Of a DNA stretch of 64,000 nt, positions 24,933-34,033 are shown in pieces. The number at the start of each line of letters is the position of its first letter. Within the stretch, counting starts at the first letter, position 1. The notes under the pieces were generated by a model. That model had not been told where the DNA came from, ran no database searches, and saw only the letters and a program-made list of their open reading frames with translations. Source of the DNA: Paraburkholderia saeva (GTDB lineage: Bacteria; Pseudomonadota; Gammaproteobacteria; Burkholderiales; Burkholderiaceae); assembly GCF_907164555.1 (NCBI RefSeq), contig NZ_CAJQZC010000016.1, positions 41,660 through 105,659 of the forward strand, read 5' to 3'. Position numbers and translations under genes: made by a program.

Positions 24933-25832
24933 CTATGTCCGGAACGGCTTTGCTTCGGGCGGCGAAACGGGTGCGCCGAAGCGCTCGTATTCGGCGATCA
25001 CCTGTGCGCCGAACAGCAGCAGCGTGGCCAGCATCTCGAGGCTGAAGAGCACGACGATCGCGCTCGTCAGCGAACCATAGACGACGCTCACCTGCGAGAG
25101 TGTGGCGAAGTACCAGACGAGGACGCGCCGCGTGATTTCCCAGAGCAGCGCCGCTGTGACCGCGCCAATGAGCGCGTGCCTGAGTGTCGGCCGGCCGACC
25201 GGCATCACGAGATAGATCGACGTCAGCACGAAAATCTCGCCCGCGAGGCCGAGCAGATAAAGGATCACGCGCGACACGCCTTGCAGCGAAACCGCCTCGC
25301 CGCCGATCTGGATATGGTCGGCACCCATCGCCTGCAGGCCGCTGGAGACGAACGTGACGATCAGGAGTCCGACACCGAGGAACAGGATATAGCTGTAAGG
25401 CAGGAGTGCCGACCAGAGGAAATGCCGTCGCCGGATGACGACCCGGTGCACGAAGATCACCGACATCGCATTTTCCAGCACGGTGAAGGCAAGCGAGCTG
25501 AAGAAAATCATCGTGACGACGAGAAACCAGCCGACGACCGTGCGGTGCACAAGAAAATTCGACAGCTCGCGGACCACGTTGTGCGCCTGTCCCGGCACCA
25601 GCCATTCGAGGAGACGCGCTACGGTATCGAGCAACATCTGGCGCTCGAACACGTGTGAGAGCGCGATCACGATCAGAATGAAGAGCGGCACGATGGAAAG
25701 CAGCGCGTAGTACGCCACGGCGCCCGCGAGCAGCATGCCCTGATTGGCGCGAAAAGCCTTGAGCGTCTGCCAGACGAACGCAAGCGGATGGCGCGCGATG
25801 TGTCTGACGGGATGGCCGGTAGCGTGCTGCAT
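24933..25832 (-). CDS. YihY/BrkB-family inner-membrane protein
   Basis: A 299-residue integral membrane protein with about six helices. Family marks are GMLLAGAVAYYALLSIVPLF near the N-terminus, VVGWFLVVTMIFFSSLAFTVLE-type central helices, and SLTSAIVVLFSLEMLATLLL near the end with a Glu-Tyr-containing tail. The family was once annotated as RNase BN; its role is unknown. It is upstream of the MASE2 cyclase on the same strand with a 45-bp gap. Confidence 0.87.
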   Translation of the reverse strand: MQHATGHPVRHIARHPLAFVWQTLKAFRANQGMLLAGAVAYYALLSIVPLFILIVIALSHVFERQMLLDTVARLLEWLVPGQAHNVVRELSNFLVHRTVVGWFLVVTMIFFSSLAFTVLENAMSVIFVHRVVIRRRHFLWSALLPYSYILFLGVGLLIVTFVSSGLQAMGADHIQIGGEAVSLQGVSRVILYLLGLAGEIFVLTSIYLVMPVGRPTLRHALIGAVTAALLWEITRRVLVWYFATLSQVSVVYGSLTSAIVVLFSLEMLATLLLFGAQVIAEYERFGAPVSPPEAKPFRT

Positions 25833-25945
25833 GGCGGCGCGGTGCCTTTTCGGGTGAACGGATTCTCGCTGTCAGGCGTGCAAGGAACGGGCCCGCGCCG
25901 TGCCGTGCCGCACGACGACGTCTCCGTGTTATCGCTACCTGCGCC

Positions 25946-26815
25946 TTAAACGTTTGCGAGATTCCCGACGGTCATGTCGACGAGCGCGCGAAGCCGCGCC
26001 ACACGGCGCAGATCGCGGTGATAGCCGAACCACACGTCGCGCCCCGGTGGCGCTTCGCCCAGATCGATACGCGCGAGGCCCGGCGTGGTGTCGCCGAGCG
26101 GGCACGGCAGCACGGCGAATCCGCCACCTTCCGCGCACATACGCGCCTGCGCGCCCCGGTTATTGCTGCCGAACGCGATCGTCGCGTTCGGCAGCATGCG
26201 TTTCATCCACACGACGTCGGGCAGCGCGTCGAACGCGCTGTCCATGCTGATGAGCGCATGACCTGTGCCATCGCCGGCGGCGGGCGGCACGAGATCGCCG
26301 CGCCCATATAACGCGTAGTCCATGTGCATCAGCTTGCGCTGGACGACGTCGGGTTCGTCGAACGGCGTGATGCGAAACGCGAGATCGGCTTCCCGCCGGG
26401 CAAGGTTGTAGGGACGCGAGTCCGTCACAAGCTCCAGCGACACGCCCGGGTGCCGCGCCAGAAACCGCGCGAACACGGGCGTCAGCACGTGAACCCCGAA
26501 CCAGTCGGACGACGCGATCCGCAGCGGCCCCGTCAGGCGGGCGTCACTGCCGGCCAGTGCGCGCGTGAAGCCGAGTGCTTCTTCTTCCATGCGCTCGGCG
26601 TAGGCGAGGACGGCCGCGCCTTCGTCGGTCAGCACGAAACCGTCGCGGGTGCGCTGAAACAGCATGTGGCCGAGCGTCGTTTCGAGCGCGCGCAGCCGCC
26701 GGCCCATGGTCGGCTGGGTCTGCCCCACCTGCCTCGCGGCGGCGCCGAGCGTGCCGGTTCGCGCAATCGCGAGGAAGATACGTACGTCACTCCATTCCGG
26801 ATAAGGTCCAGTCAT
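25946..26815 (-). CDS. LysR-family regulator
   Basis: A 289-residue LysR regulator with N-terminal HTH (EWSDVRIFLAIARTGTLGAA; QTQPTMGRRLRALETTLG; FQRTRDGFVLTDEG) and an effector domain starting GPLRIASSDWFGVHVLTPV. The start at 26815 (MTGPYPEW) fits the family; the longer frame from 26938 overlaps the divergent gene. It shares a 97-bp promoter region with the quinone-oxidoreductase-like gene, its probable target. Confidence 0.9.
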   Translation of the reverse strand: MTGPYPEWSDVRIFLAIARTGTLGAAARQVGQTQPTMGRRLRALETTLGHMLFQRTRDGFVLTDEGAAVLAYAERMEEEALGFTRALAGSDARLTGPLRIASSDWFGVHVLTPVFARFLARHPGVSLELVTDSRPYNLARREADLAFRITPFDEPDVVQRKLMHMDYALYGRGDLVPPAAGDGTGHALISMDSAFDALPDVVWMKRMLPNATIAFGSNNRGAQARMCAEGGGFAVLPCPLGDTTPGLARIDLGEAPPGRDVWFGYHRDLRRVARLRALVDMTVGNLANV

Positions 26816-26912
26816 TTCTGTATGGCAGACGTGCAGAATCGTTGATTTACATGCGGTAAGGCATGAACGAGTATGGAGACATCTTCTTTGTCCTTCAACA
26901 GGAAAAAACATC

Positions 26913-27899
26913 ATGTCCATGCAGGCGCTCGTACTCAATCGTTACAACGGTCCGCTCGAAATGACGACGCTTTCGCGCCCCGAACCCGCGCGCGGCCAGG
27001 TGCTCGTGCGCATCGCGGCGAGCGGCCTGAACCCGCTCGACACGAAAATCCGTGCGGGCAGCGCCGCGCACGCGAAACATCCGTTGCCGCTGGTGTTGGG
27101 CATCGACCTGGCCGGCACGGTGGAAGCCGTGGGCGAAGGTGTGAGCGCATTCAAGGCGGGTGATGAGGTGTACGGCATGACGGGCGGCGTGGGCGGCATC
27201 CAGGGATCGCTCGCGCAGTACGCGGCGGTCGATGCCGACCTGCTCGCGCTCAAACCGGCCACACTGACGATGTGCGAAGCGGCCGCGTTGCCGCTCGTGT
27301 TCATTACCGCGTATTCGGGCATCGTCGACCGTGCGCGCGTTCAGGCGGGTCAGACGGTATTGGTGCAGGGCGGCGCGGGCGGCGTCGGGCACGTTTCCGT
27401 GCAACTCGCGGCGGCGCTCGGCGCGAAGGTCTATGCGACTGCGAGTTCGCGTGACCTCGATCTGGTGGCGCGTCTCGGCGCCACGCCGATCGACTATCGC
27501 GAGCAGACGGTCGAGCAATACGTCGCGACGCACACGCAGGGCGCGGGTTTCGATGTGGTGGCCGATAACGTCGGCGGCGCGACGCTCGATGCGTCGTTTG
27601 CAGCGGTCAGGCATTTTGGGCACGTGGTGAGCGCGCTCGGCTGGGGCACGCATGCACTCGCGCCGCTCTCATTCCGTGAAGCGAGCTATTCGGGCGTGTT
27701 CACGTTGTATCCGCTGCTGAGCGGCCAGAATCGCGCGCATCACGGAGCGATGCTGCGCGAAGCCACGCGTCTCGTGGAAGCAGGCAAACTCACGCCGCGA
27801 CTCGATCCGCGCCGCTTCGACATGGCCTCGGCGGAACGTGCCTACGAAGCCATCACGGGCGGTACGGCGCGCGGCAAGATCGTGGTCGATATCGCATGA
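26913..27899 (+). CDS. Quinone oxidoreductase-like medium-chain dehydrogenase
   Basis: A 328-residue NADPH-dependent MDR-superfamily enzyme without the zinc-ligand set of alcohol dehydrogenases. GIDLAGTVEAVGEGV and the nucleotide-binding VLVQGGAGGVGHVSVQLA are conserved. Such enzymes reduce quinones or alpha,beta-unsaturated carbonyls. It is divergent from a LysR gene, an arrangement often used for induction by electrophiles (inference). Confidence 0.88.
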   Translation: MSMQALVLNRYNGPLEMTTLSRPEPARGQVLVRIAASGLNPLDTKIRAGSAAHAKHPLPLVLGIDLAGTVEAVGEGVSAFKAGDEVYGMTGGVGGIQGSLAQYAAVDADLLALKPATLTMCEAAALPLVFITAYSGIVDRARVQAGQTVLVQGGAGGVGHVSVQLAAALGAKVYATASSRDLDLVARLGATPIDYREQTVEQYVATHTQGAGFDVVADNVGGATLDASFAAVRHFGHVVSALGWGTHALAPLSFREASYSGVFTLYPLLSGQNRAHHGAMLREATRLVEAGKLTPRLDPRRFDMASAERAYEAITGGTARGKIVVDIA

Positions 27900-28099
27900 C
27901 GACTCCCGGGCTGCGGCGGGCGAAATGGGGAGACGCCACGTTGCACCTTGTGCGCGCATTTCCGGCTGCACGTGTACATTGCAATTGCCTTCCGTAGCGC
28001 TAACAGGAAGGCAGGGGAAGGCACCAACCGGGATGTCCCTGCTGCAGGGTTTCCCGGTGTCATCTTTATCGAACGATTGTTCCTGGCGCGGAGGCCAAC

Positions 28100-28405
28100 A
28101 TGACGATGTCCTGCACGAAAAGCGTGACGCTCCTCTTTGTACTGGCAGCACTGGGTTCCGGATTCGCCGCTCCGGCGATGGCCCAGAGCGCGAGCGATGC
28201 GGCCGCAACGATGGCTGCTCCGTCCGCCGCGCAGACGAAGGCGGAAAAGAAGGCTGCGAAGCAGCAGGCGCGCGCGAACAAGAGCGCGGAGCTGAAGGCG
28301 CTGGAGGATGCCGGCTACAACCCGTCGCGGCGCGACCCGAACTATCCGGACGATCTGCAGAAGGCGCAGAACAAGGTCAACGCCCAAAAGGCCGCAGGTC
28401 AATAA
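28100..28405 (+). CDS. DUF4148-type small exported protein
   Basis: A 101-residue protein with a signal peptide (cleavage near PAMAQS), a Lys/Ala-rich helix (KAEKKAAKQQARANKSAE) and the DUF4148 end ALEDAGYNPSRRDPNYPDDL. The YPDD block matches that of the protein at 6597-6926 (DPYYPDDI). A second in-frame ATG two codons later is possible; GGAGGCC precedes the first. Function unknown. Confidence 0.8.
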   Translation: MTMSCTKSVTLLFVLAALGSGFAAPAMAQSASDAAATMAAPSAAQTKAEKKAAKQQARANKSAELKALEDAGYNPSRRDPNYPDDLQKAQNKVNAQKAAGQ

Positions 28406-28421
28406 GTCTGGCGATGGTGTT

Positions 28422-28446
28422 GCGGGCGTGTCGCTACAACGCCCGC
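28422..28446 (+). terminator. Hairpin after the DUF4148 gene
   Basis: GCGGGCGT and ACGCCCGC form an 8-bp stem 16 bases after the stop codon. There is no T run, so it is a weak terminator at best. Confidence 0.35.
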
Positions 28447-28634
28447 GGCGCAATCGCGTCAATCGCAACATGACGGGGGAAGTCGCACGCAAGCAAGCGC
28501 CTTGCAGGACGAGAGCCTGATCACATCGGCGTCTATCTCAAAATCGGATAGTGCTTATCCCTGATATCGCGTTGCGCGATACGGGTTGCGTTCGTCACAC
28601 TGGGTGCAAATCAATACCCATTCAGGAGACAGAC

Positions 28635-29807
28635 ATGCGCACTCAGGTTGGCATCATCGGTGCCGGGCCAGCAGGCCTCCTTCTTTCCCATCTTCTTCAT
28701 CTTCGCGGCATCGAGTCGGTTGTGTTCGAAACACGCAGCCGCGAGCAGATCGAATCGACGATTCGCGCTGGCGTGCTCGAACAGGGCACCATGGACCTGC
28801 TCGTCGAATCCGGCGTGGGGGCGCGCATGCAGGCGGAAGGCGCGCTGCATCACGGCTTCGAACTCGCGTTCGAAGGCAAACACCGGCGCATCGATCTTAC
28901 CGGGCTGACCGGACATTCGATCACGGTCTACGCGCAGCACGAAGTCATCAAGGATCTCGTCGCGGCGCGCGTGGCAGCGGGTGGCGAGTTGCGCTTCAAT
29001 GTGTCCGATACCTCGTTGCACGATCTCGATACCGCGACCCCGTCGATCCGCTATCGCCACAACGGCGAACCGTGCGAGCTGCAGTGCGATTTCGTGATCG
29101 GTTGCGATGGCTCGCAGGGCGTATCGCGTGCGGCGATTCCGCAGGCCTTGCGTCAGGACTATGAACGCGTCTATCCGTTCGGCTGGTTCGGCATTCTGTG
29201 CGAAGGCAAGCCTTCTTCGGATGAGTTGATCTACGCGCGCCACGAACGCGGCTTTGCACTCGTGAGTACGCGCTCGGCCAACGTGCAGCGGATGTACTTC
29301 CAGTGCGATCCAAAGGACTCGGTCGACAACTGGTCGGATGACCGTATCTGGGCCGAACTGCACGCCCGGGTCGATTCGGATGACGGCCGGAAAGTGGTGG
29401 ACGGAAAGATCTTCCAGAAGAACATCGTCGGCATGCGCAGCTTCGTATCGACAACGATGCAGTACGGCCGGCTTTTTCTGGCGGGCGACGCCGCGCACAT
29501 CGTGCCGCCGACCGGGGCGAAGGGCATGAACCTCGCCGTCGCCGACGTGCGGGTGTTGACTGACGCGCTGCGCGCATACTACGACGAGGATCGCAACGAC
29601 CTGCTCGCGAGCTATAGCGAGACTGCGTTAAAGCGTATCTGGCGCGCCGAACATTTCTCGTACTGGATGACGCGCATGATGCACCGTCTCGACGATGCTT
29701 CGCCGTTCGAGCAGCGTCTGCAGGTTGCAGAACTGGAATACGTCACCACGTCGCGCGTCGCGGCGACTGCGATGGCGGAAAACTATGTCGGTGTTGCGCC
29801 GGTGTAA
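28635..29807 (+). CDS. pobA: 4-hydroxybenzoate 3-monooxygenase
   Basis: A 390-residue FAD-dependent aromatic hydroxylase that converts 4-hydroxybenzoate to protocatechuate with NADPH and O2. GIIGAGPAGLLL is the FAD dinucleotide fold, CDFVIGCDGS the central DG motif, and GDAAHIVPPTGAKGMNLA the second FAD motif. The length and the end (VAATAMAENYVGV) fit PobA very well. The ATG at 28635 has an AGGAGAC ribosome site. No pobR gene is adjacent. A TIM-barrel gene follows 41 bases later. Confidence 0.95.
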   Translation: MRTQVGIIGAGPAGLLLSHLLHLRGIESVVFETRSREQIESTIRAGVLEQGTMDLLVESGVGARMQAEGALHHGFELAFEGKHRRIDLTGLTGHSITVYAQHEVIKDLVAARVAAGGELRFNVSDTSLHDLDTATPSIRYRHNGEPCELQCDFVIGCDGSQGVSRAAIPQALRQDYERVYPFGWFGILCEGKPSSDELIYARHERGFALVSTRSANVQRMYFQCDPKDSVDNWSDDRIWAELHARVDSDDGRKVVDGKIFQKNIVGMRSFVSTTMQYGRLFLAGDAAHIVPPTGAKGMNLAVADVRVLTDALRAYYDEDRNDLLASYSETALKRIWRAEHFSYWMTRMMHRLDDASPFEQRLQVAELEYVTTSRVAATAMAENYVGVAPV

Positions 29808-29848
29808 TCGCAGCGGCGCGTTCCGTCATGCGACTGGAGAGAGGCGAC

Positions 29849-30682
29849 ATGACTCGACATGCGCCGCGCGCGCTTTCACTGGCCGCGCTGACCGTGCTTG
29901 AACTCAACCCGCCTGCGATGGTGGAATGCGCTTACGCAGCCGGCTACGACTTCGTTGGGCTGAGGCTGATACCGGCAACGGACCACGAGGTGCGGCACGC
30001 GATTCTCGGCGATACACCGCTCAGGCGCGAAACGCTCGCACGCCTGAAAGACACGGGCATACGCGTGCTCGACGCGGAGATTCTCCGGCTGAGGCCCGAT
30101 ACGGATGTCCTGGCCTGCAAGCCGATGCTCGACACAGCAGCGGAACTGGGTGCGCGCTACGTGCTGGTCGCGGGCAACGATCCCGATGAAACGCGCACCG
30201 CCGAGCGTTTCGCGCAACTGTGCGATCTTGCGTTGCCGCTCGGCCTCGCGCCATCGATCGAACCGATGCCGTGGACCGACGTAAAAAACATCACCCAGGG
30301 CGCGCGCATATTGAAAGCGGCGGCACGTCCCAACGCGGGTCTGATTGTCGATCCGATTCACTTCGACCGCGCCGCTTCATCGACGGATGAACTGCGCGCG
30401 TTGCCGCGTGAATACTTCGGCTATCTGCAGTTCTGCGACGCGCCCGCCAAACGTCCTGCGGACCTCGACACGCTGCTGTATCAGGCGCGCTGCGAACGCA
30501 TGGTGCCGGGCGAGGGCGGCATCGATCTCGCGGGCATTCTGCGTGCGCTGCCCGATCACCTTCCCGTCAGCATCGAGGTGCCCACGGCACACTGGGCGAA
30601 GACGACGCCAGCCGTCGAACGTGCTCGCAGACTTCGCGAGGCGACGCAGGGTGTCATCGAGCGGGCGTGCACATCACACTGA
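29849..30682 (+). CDS. Sugar-phosphate isomerase/epimerase-like TIM-barrel protein
   Basis: A 277-residue xylose-isomerase-like (AP endonuclease 2 type) TIM barrel. Strand ends carry likely metal ligands: LDAEILRL, PSIEPMPW (Glu), LIVDPIHFDR (Asp, His), LQFCDAP and VSIEVPT (Glu). It follows pobA closely on the same strand and is probably co-transcribed. Related proteins act on sugar acids or on aromatic intermediates, for instance dehydroshikimate dehydratase, which also yields protocatechuate; that link is speculative. The start at 29849 has a GAGAGAGG ribosome site; an in-frame ATG at 29828 is an alternative. Confidence 0.78.
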   Translation: MTRHAPRALSLAALTVLELNPPAMVECAYAAGYDFVGLRLIPATDHEVRHAILGDTPLRRETLARLKDTGIRVLDAEILRLRPDTDVLACKPMLDTAAELGARYVLVAGNDPDETRTAERFAQLCDLALPLGLAPSIEPMPWTDVKNITQGARILKAAARPNAGLIVDPIHFDRAASSTDELRALPREYFGYLQFCDAPAKRPADLDTLLYQARCERMVPGEGGIDLAGILRALPDHLPVSIEVPTAHWAKTTPAVERARRLREATQGVIERACTSH

Positions 30683-30972
30683 TGTGCGTTCGTCGCGTCG
30701 CGGCCAGCATCTCGCATACGGGGTGCACGAGAGCCGCCGCACGTGAACGCGGCCAGTCAGGCTTCTGTAAGCGCGACGTTATTTTTTAAGCGACGGAATA
30801 ATTCGCGACGCCACGACGTTTGCCAGGCAGGTGTATCGGGTTGACGCTTCCCGATACCGTTCCCGCGCGCCAACGCACCGGAATGTATGGGACTGCCCGT
30901 CGTGTAGCCCGACGATCGCACGCGACATGCACGCCAGGCAGGCGCGCGCCTTCATATTTTTCGGAGACGTCC

Positions 30973-31587
30973 ATGTCTATCCGCATGAAACTCGGTGTCA
31001 CGCTTGTGACGCTATCTTTTGCCGGCGCCGCATTTGCACAGGCACCGGCTGTCAAACCCTCGCGCATTCGCGGCGAAATCGTCTCGGTCGATGGCGACGT
31101 GATGAAAGTTCATCGCCGCAGCGGCGATACGGTCTCGATTGATGTCAAGCCCGACGTCGGCGTCAACGCCGTGAAGGCGATGCAGCTCTCCGATATCAAG
31201 CCTGGCTCGTATGTGGGGACCGCTGCAACGACCGGCACAGATGGAAAGCTGACCGCCACCGAAGTTGTGGTGTTTCCCGAGTCCGCGCGCGGTACAGGCG
31301 AAGGACACTACGCGTGGGACCTGAGCCCCAACAGTTCGATGACGAATGCGAACGTCGACACGGTTGTCGAAGGCACAAGCGGTCGCGATCTGAAGCTTTC
31401 GTACAAGGGCGGCACAAACGTCGTGACCGTGCCCGCCAACGTACCCGTGGTTACGTTTACGCCGGCAACCCGTACCGATCTGATGCCGGGTAAAAAGGTC
31501 TTCGTCGTGGCGACACCTGCGTCGCAGGGCACGTTCGTCGCCCAGCGTGTGGTCGTCGAAAAGAACGGCGTTGCGCCGCCGATGTAA
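30973..31587 (+). CDS. Exported beta-rich protein of unknown function (DUF5666-like)
   Basis: A 204-residue protein with a signal peptide (MSIRMKLGVTLVTLSFAGAA, cleavage at AFA-Q). The mature part is built of repeated short beta segments: RIRGEIVSVDGDVMKVHRR, VVTVPANVPVVTFTPATR and TDLMPGKKVFVVATP. This is the look of DUF5666-type OB-like domains found in periplasmic proteins. There is no neighbour that explains it. The upstream ~290 bp hold nothing else recognisable. Confidence 0.65.
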   Translation: MSIRMKLGVTLVTLSFAGAAFAQAPAVKPSRIRGEIVSVDGDVMKVHRRSGDTVSIDVKPDVGVNAVKAMQLSDIKPGSYVGTAATTGTDGKLTATEVVVFPESARGTGEGHYAWDLSPNSSMTNANVDTVVEGTSGRDLKLSYKGGTNVVTVPANVPVVTFTPATRTDLMPGKKVFVVATPASQGTFVAQRVVVEKNGVAPPM

Positions 31588-31872
31588 CCAGCCGGTCGTC
31601 ATCGCATTGCTGGACGGGCTTTATACGCAGCCCGGCCAGCGCCCTATTTCAAGGCAGGTTCACGTCCCCGGGCGCGCCGGTGAGGCCTGCGTGCGGCCGT
31701 TCGACTGTTTCTGGCGGAACTTCAATATTGTCTTGAAAGGGGAAACCGAAATCGGGAAAATGGTTTCTTGCCTGCCGGCTGATCGATTATCGGCGCGCCA
31801 CCGCGCGGGACGATCCGCTTTCCGGCGCTGACCCTGACCTTGATTACGCGCGCTCCACAGGCCGCACACTGC

Positions 31873-32568
31873 ATGACAACCCGAGCGCCACGTGTGAAGA
31901 ATCGAGCGGACGCCGCGCACGCGCCGGCAGGCCAGCCCGCGTTCGCGCTGCCTCACGTCGATTTCGATGAAGATACGTCAGGACGCATCCTGGCGGCCGC
32001 GCGTGAAATCCTGCTGCGCGACGGCTACAGCGGACTCACGATGGACGGACTCGTCGCCGCGCTCGGCATGAGCAAGAAAACGCTCTACGTCCACTTTTCG
32101 TCGAAGGACGCGATGGTAAAGGCGATACTCGCCGCGACCGGCGCGACCGTGCTGCGAGAAGTCGGCGAGATTCTCCAGCGTCCGGGTGGATTCGTGGAAA
32201 AACTCGATGGCGTGCTGCGTGTCGTCGCCGCGCACATCGGTTCAATCGGCTCCCACGTGCTTGCAGATCTGCAACGCTGCGCGCCGCATCTCTACGACGA
32301 GATCGATGCGATCAAGGTGCGCAACATTCCGTTGAGCCTCACCCGGGTACTGGATCTGGGCGTGGAGCAGGGCATGGTGCGCGCGGATATCGATACGGGT
32401 TTTCTCATCGAGTACTGGCTGCTCGTCGCGAGAGGCCTGCACGATCCCGCGATGCTGGCGCGCACGCAACTGACGCACGAAGAAGCGTTCAGCAAGGCGC
32501 TCGACCTGTTTTTTGCGGGAGCGCTGACCCCTTCCGGCCGCACGCGCGTCAAGGCCCGCGGCGGGTAG
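31873..32568 (+). CDS. TetR-family regulator
   Basis: A 231-residue TetR regulator. A ~35-residue disordered leader precedes the HTH: ILAAAREILLRDGYSGLTMD, LVAALGMSKKTLYVHFSSKD. The C-terminal helical domain (LADLQRCAPHLYDEIDAIK) is of the TetR_C_11/AefR-like kind. The ATG at 31873 was preferred to the TTG at 31840. It is convergent with the DUF899 gene and has no obvious target beside it. Confidence 0.87.
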   Translation: MTTRAPRVKNRADAAHAPAGQPAFALPHVDFDEDTSGRILAAAREILLRDGYSGLTMDGLVAALGMSKKTLYVHFSSKDAMVKAILAATGATVLREVGEILQRPGGFVEKLDGVLRVVAAHIGSIGSHVLADLQRCAPHLYDEIDAIKVRNIPLSLTRVLDLGVEQGMVRADIDTGFLIEYWLLVARGLHDPAMLARTQLTHEEAFSKALDLFFAGALTPSGRTRVKARGG

Positions 32569-32623
32569 CCGCAGGCTGCGCTGCGCCGAGCGGACGCATA
32601 CGCCCGTCTCTTCGCAGAAGCCC

Positions 32624-33346
32624 TTATTTCACGGCATATTCCAGTTTCGGGTACCAGTCGGCGCCACGACCTCCCGGCGTCATGTCGAGAATCGTCCACA
32701 GGGGCATGGGATCTGGCGCGCCGCGCGGATCGTCGCCAGGGTCGGCCGTGAGTGGTCCCATTTCGTCGCCCCAGAAGTGGCGCACGGTGTCGCCGGAACG
32801 GAAAAATACGTTGAACGCGGGATTGTCGTCGCCTTCGGGGTCTTCGTCGGCGTAATCGCGATTGAAGGTGTTGCCGCCGGACGAATACAGACGCAGATGC
32901 CGCCAGCCCCGTTCCTTTTTAAACGCGGTGAGGCGCTCAAGCGGCGATCTGGCGATCACAGCGAACGCCACGCGTTGCAGGATGTCGGCCATTTCTCCGT
33001 CCAGCGCAGTGAGCAACGACGTGCACATAGGGCAGGGCCGGGACCGCTTCGGGCCGAACATCCAGTTGTAGGTGACGAGCGTGTCGTGCTCGCCGAACAT
33101 CTGGCGCAGCGTCGTGGGTCCGTACTCGCCTTCGAAGCGATAATTCTCCGGCACGTCGCCACCGGGTGGCAGCGCGCGCCGCCGGGCGGCCACGCGCTCG
33201 ATATGGCGTCGCAACTCGATTTCTTCCGCGAGCAGCGCGTTGCGTGCTCTCCTGTAAAGCGCGCTTTCGCCGGGAAACCGGCGCGTCGATTGCGCCAGAT
33301 CCACGGCTGGCTTTAACGTCCTTGCAGAATCCGCTGTTGAAGTCAT
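32624..33346 (-). CDS. DUF899 thioredoxin-like family protein
   Basis: A 240-residue cytoplasmic protein of the DUF899 family, which has a thioredoxin-like fold. YRFEGEYGPTTLRQMF, NWMFGPKRSRPCPMCTSLL (a Cys-Pro-Met-Cys pair), FAVIARSPLERLTAFKKERG and NVFFRSGDTVRHFWGDE are family blocks. Function unknown; a redox role is plausible because of CPMC. It is 137 bp from the small hypothetical gene upstream on the same strand. Confidence 0.85.
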   Translation of the reverse strand: MTSTADSARTLKPAVDLAQSTRRFPGESALYRRARNALLAEEIELRRHIERVAARRRALPPGGDVPENYRFEGEYGPTTLRQMFGEHDTLVTYNWMFGPKRSRPCPMCTSLLTALDGEMADILQRVAFAVIARSPLERLTAFKKERGWRHLRLYSSGGNTFNRDYADEDPEGDDNPAFNVFFRSGDTVRHFWGDEMGPLTADPGDDPRGAPDPMPLWTILDMTPGGRGADWYPKLEYAVK

Positions 33347-33483
33347 GAGCGATCCCCTCGTCGGTTAAGGAAATGGGGGCGCGAGGCAGCGGATCGTACC
33401 GCTCGCCTCCGTCACCGCCTTCTTTCACGACGAACGGGACATCAGGAATTCGACAACAGATGATCCGGTCCGGTAAAAACGGG

Positions 33484-33849
33484 TTAATCCGCGATCCGTT
33501 TGTCTGCGAGCGCGCGCTGGCAGTCGGCAAGCACGTTGCGGACCAGTCGGGACTGGAAATCGAGGTCGTCGGTATTGAGGATTTCCTCGACGGCGTCGCG
33601 TGCCCAGTCGGCGTCGACAAAAGATGCGTGCTGCCGGGCAATATCGACGGCGAGTGCCGACAGTCGGGCGATGCTGAGCCAGTCGGCGGTACGCATGTGC
33701 CGGTCGAGCCACTTGTGCGCCGCCTGGACCTGGAAAGACGGCTCGGGCCACGCCTCGTTGAGATACCACGCGCCGAGATTTCCGCAGGCAAGCCAGCAGA
33801 GCAACTCGACGCGGTCGCGTGGGCTTAACTGGTGTCGTACATCACTCAT
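33484..33849 (-). CDS. Hypothetical protein, all-helical
   Basis: A 121-residue protein, predicted helical, without signal peptide. It has several Trp (LLCWLACGNLGAWYLNEAWP; QAAHKWLDRH) and an acidic helix (DADWARDAVEEIL). It starts with ATG at 33849. No domain is recognised. It precedes the DUF899 gene on the same strand, but no shared role can be stated. Confidence 0.6.
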   Translation of the reverse strand: MSDVRHQLSPRDRVELLCWLACGNLGAWYLNEAWPEPSFQVQAAHKWLDRHMRTADWLSIARLSALAVDIARQHASFVDADWARDAVEEILNTDDLDFQSRLVRNVLADCQRALADKRIAD

Positions 33850-34033
33850 GGCGACGCTCGCGGATCTGAATACGGCTCGCGGGTACGCGAACCCTTACCA
33901 AAACAATAACACGGCGTAATCCAGTTATGGAGACGCTTTTCCATCCTGTCGTCGGGGTAAACACGCTTTTTGAATGTGTGCTTGCCGACGTTGTGGAGCG
34001 TGTTCGACCGGGCCCTCCAGCGCGCTTGCAGCG

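Noticed and set aside
24133..25605. 490-codon minus-strand ORF across the cyclase and BrkB-type genes
   Set aside because: Same strand but another frame; composition is Arg-rich and it covers two clear genes.
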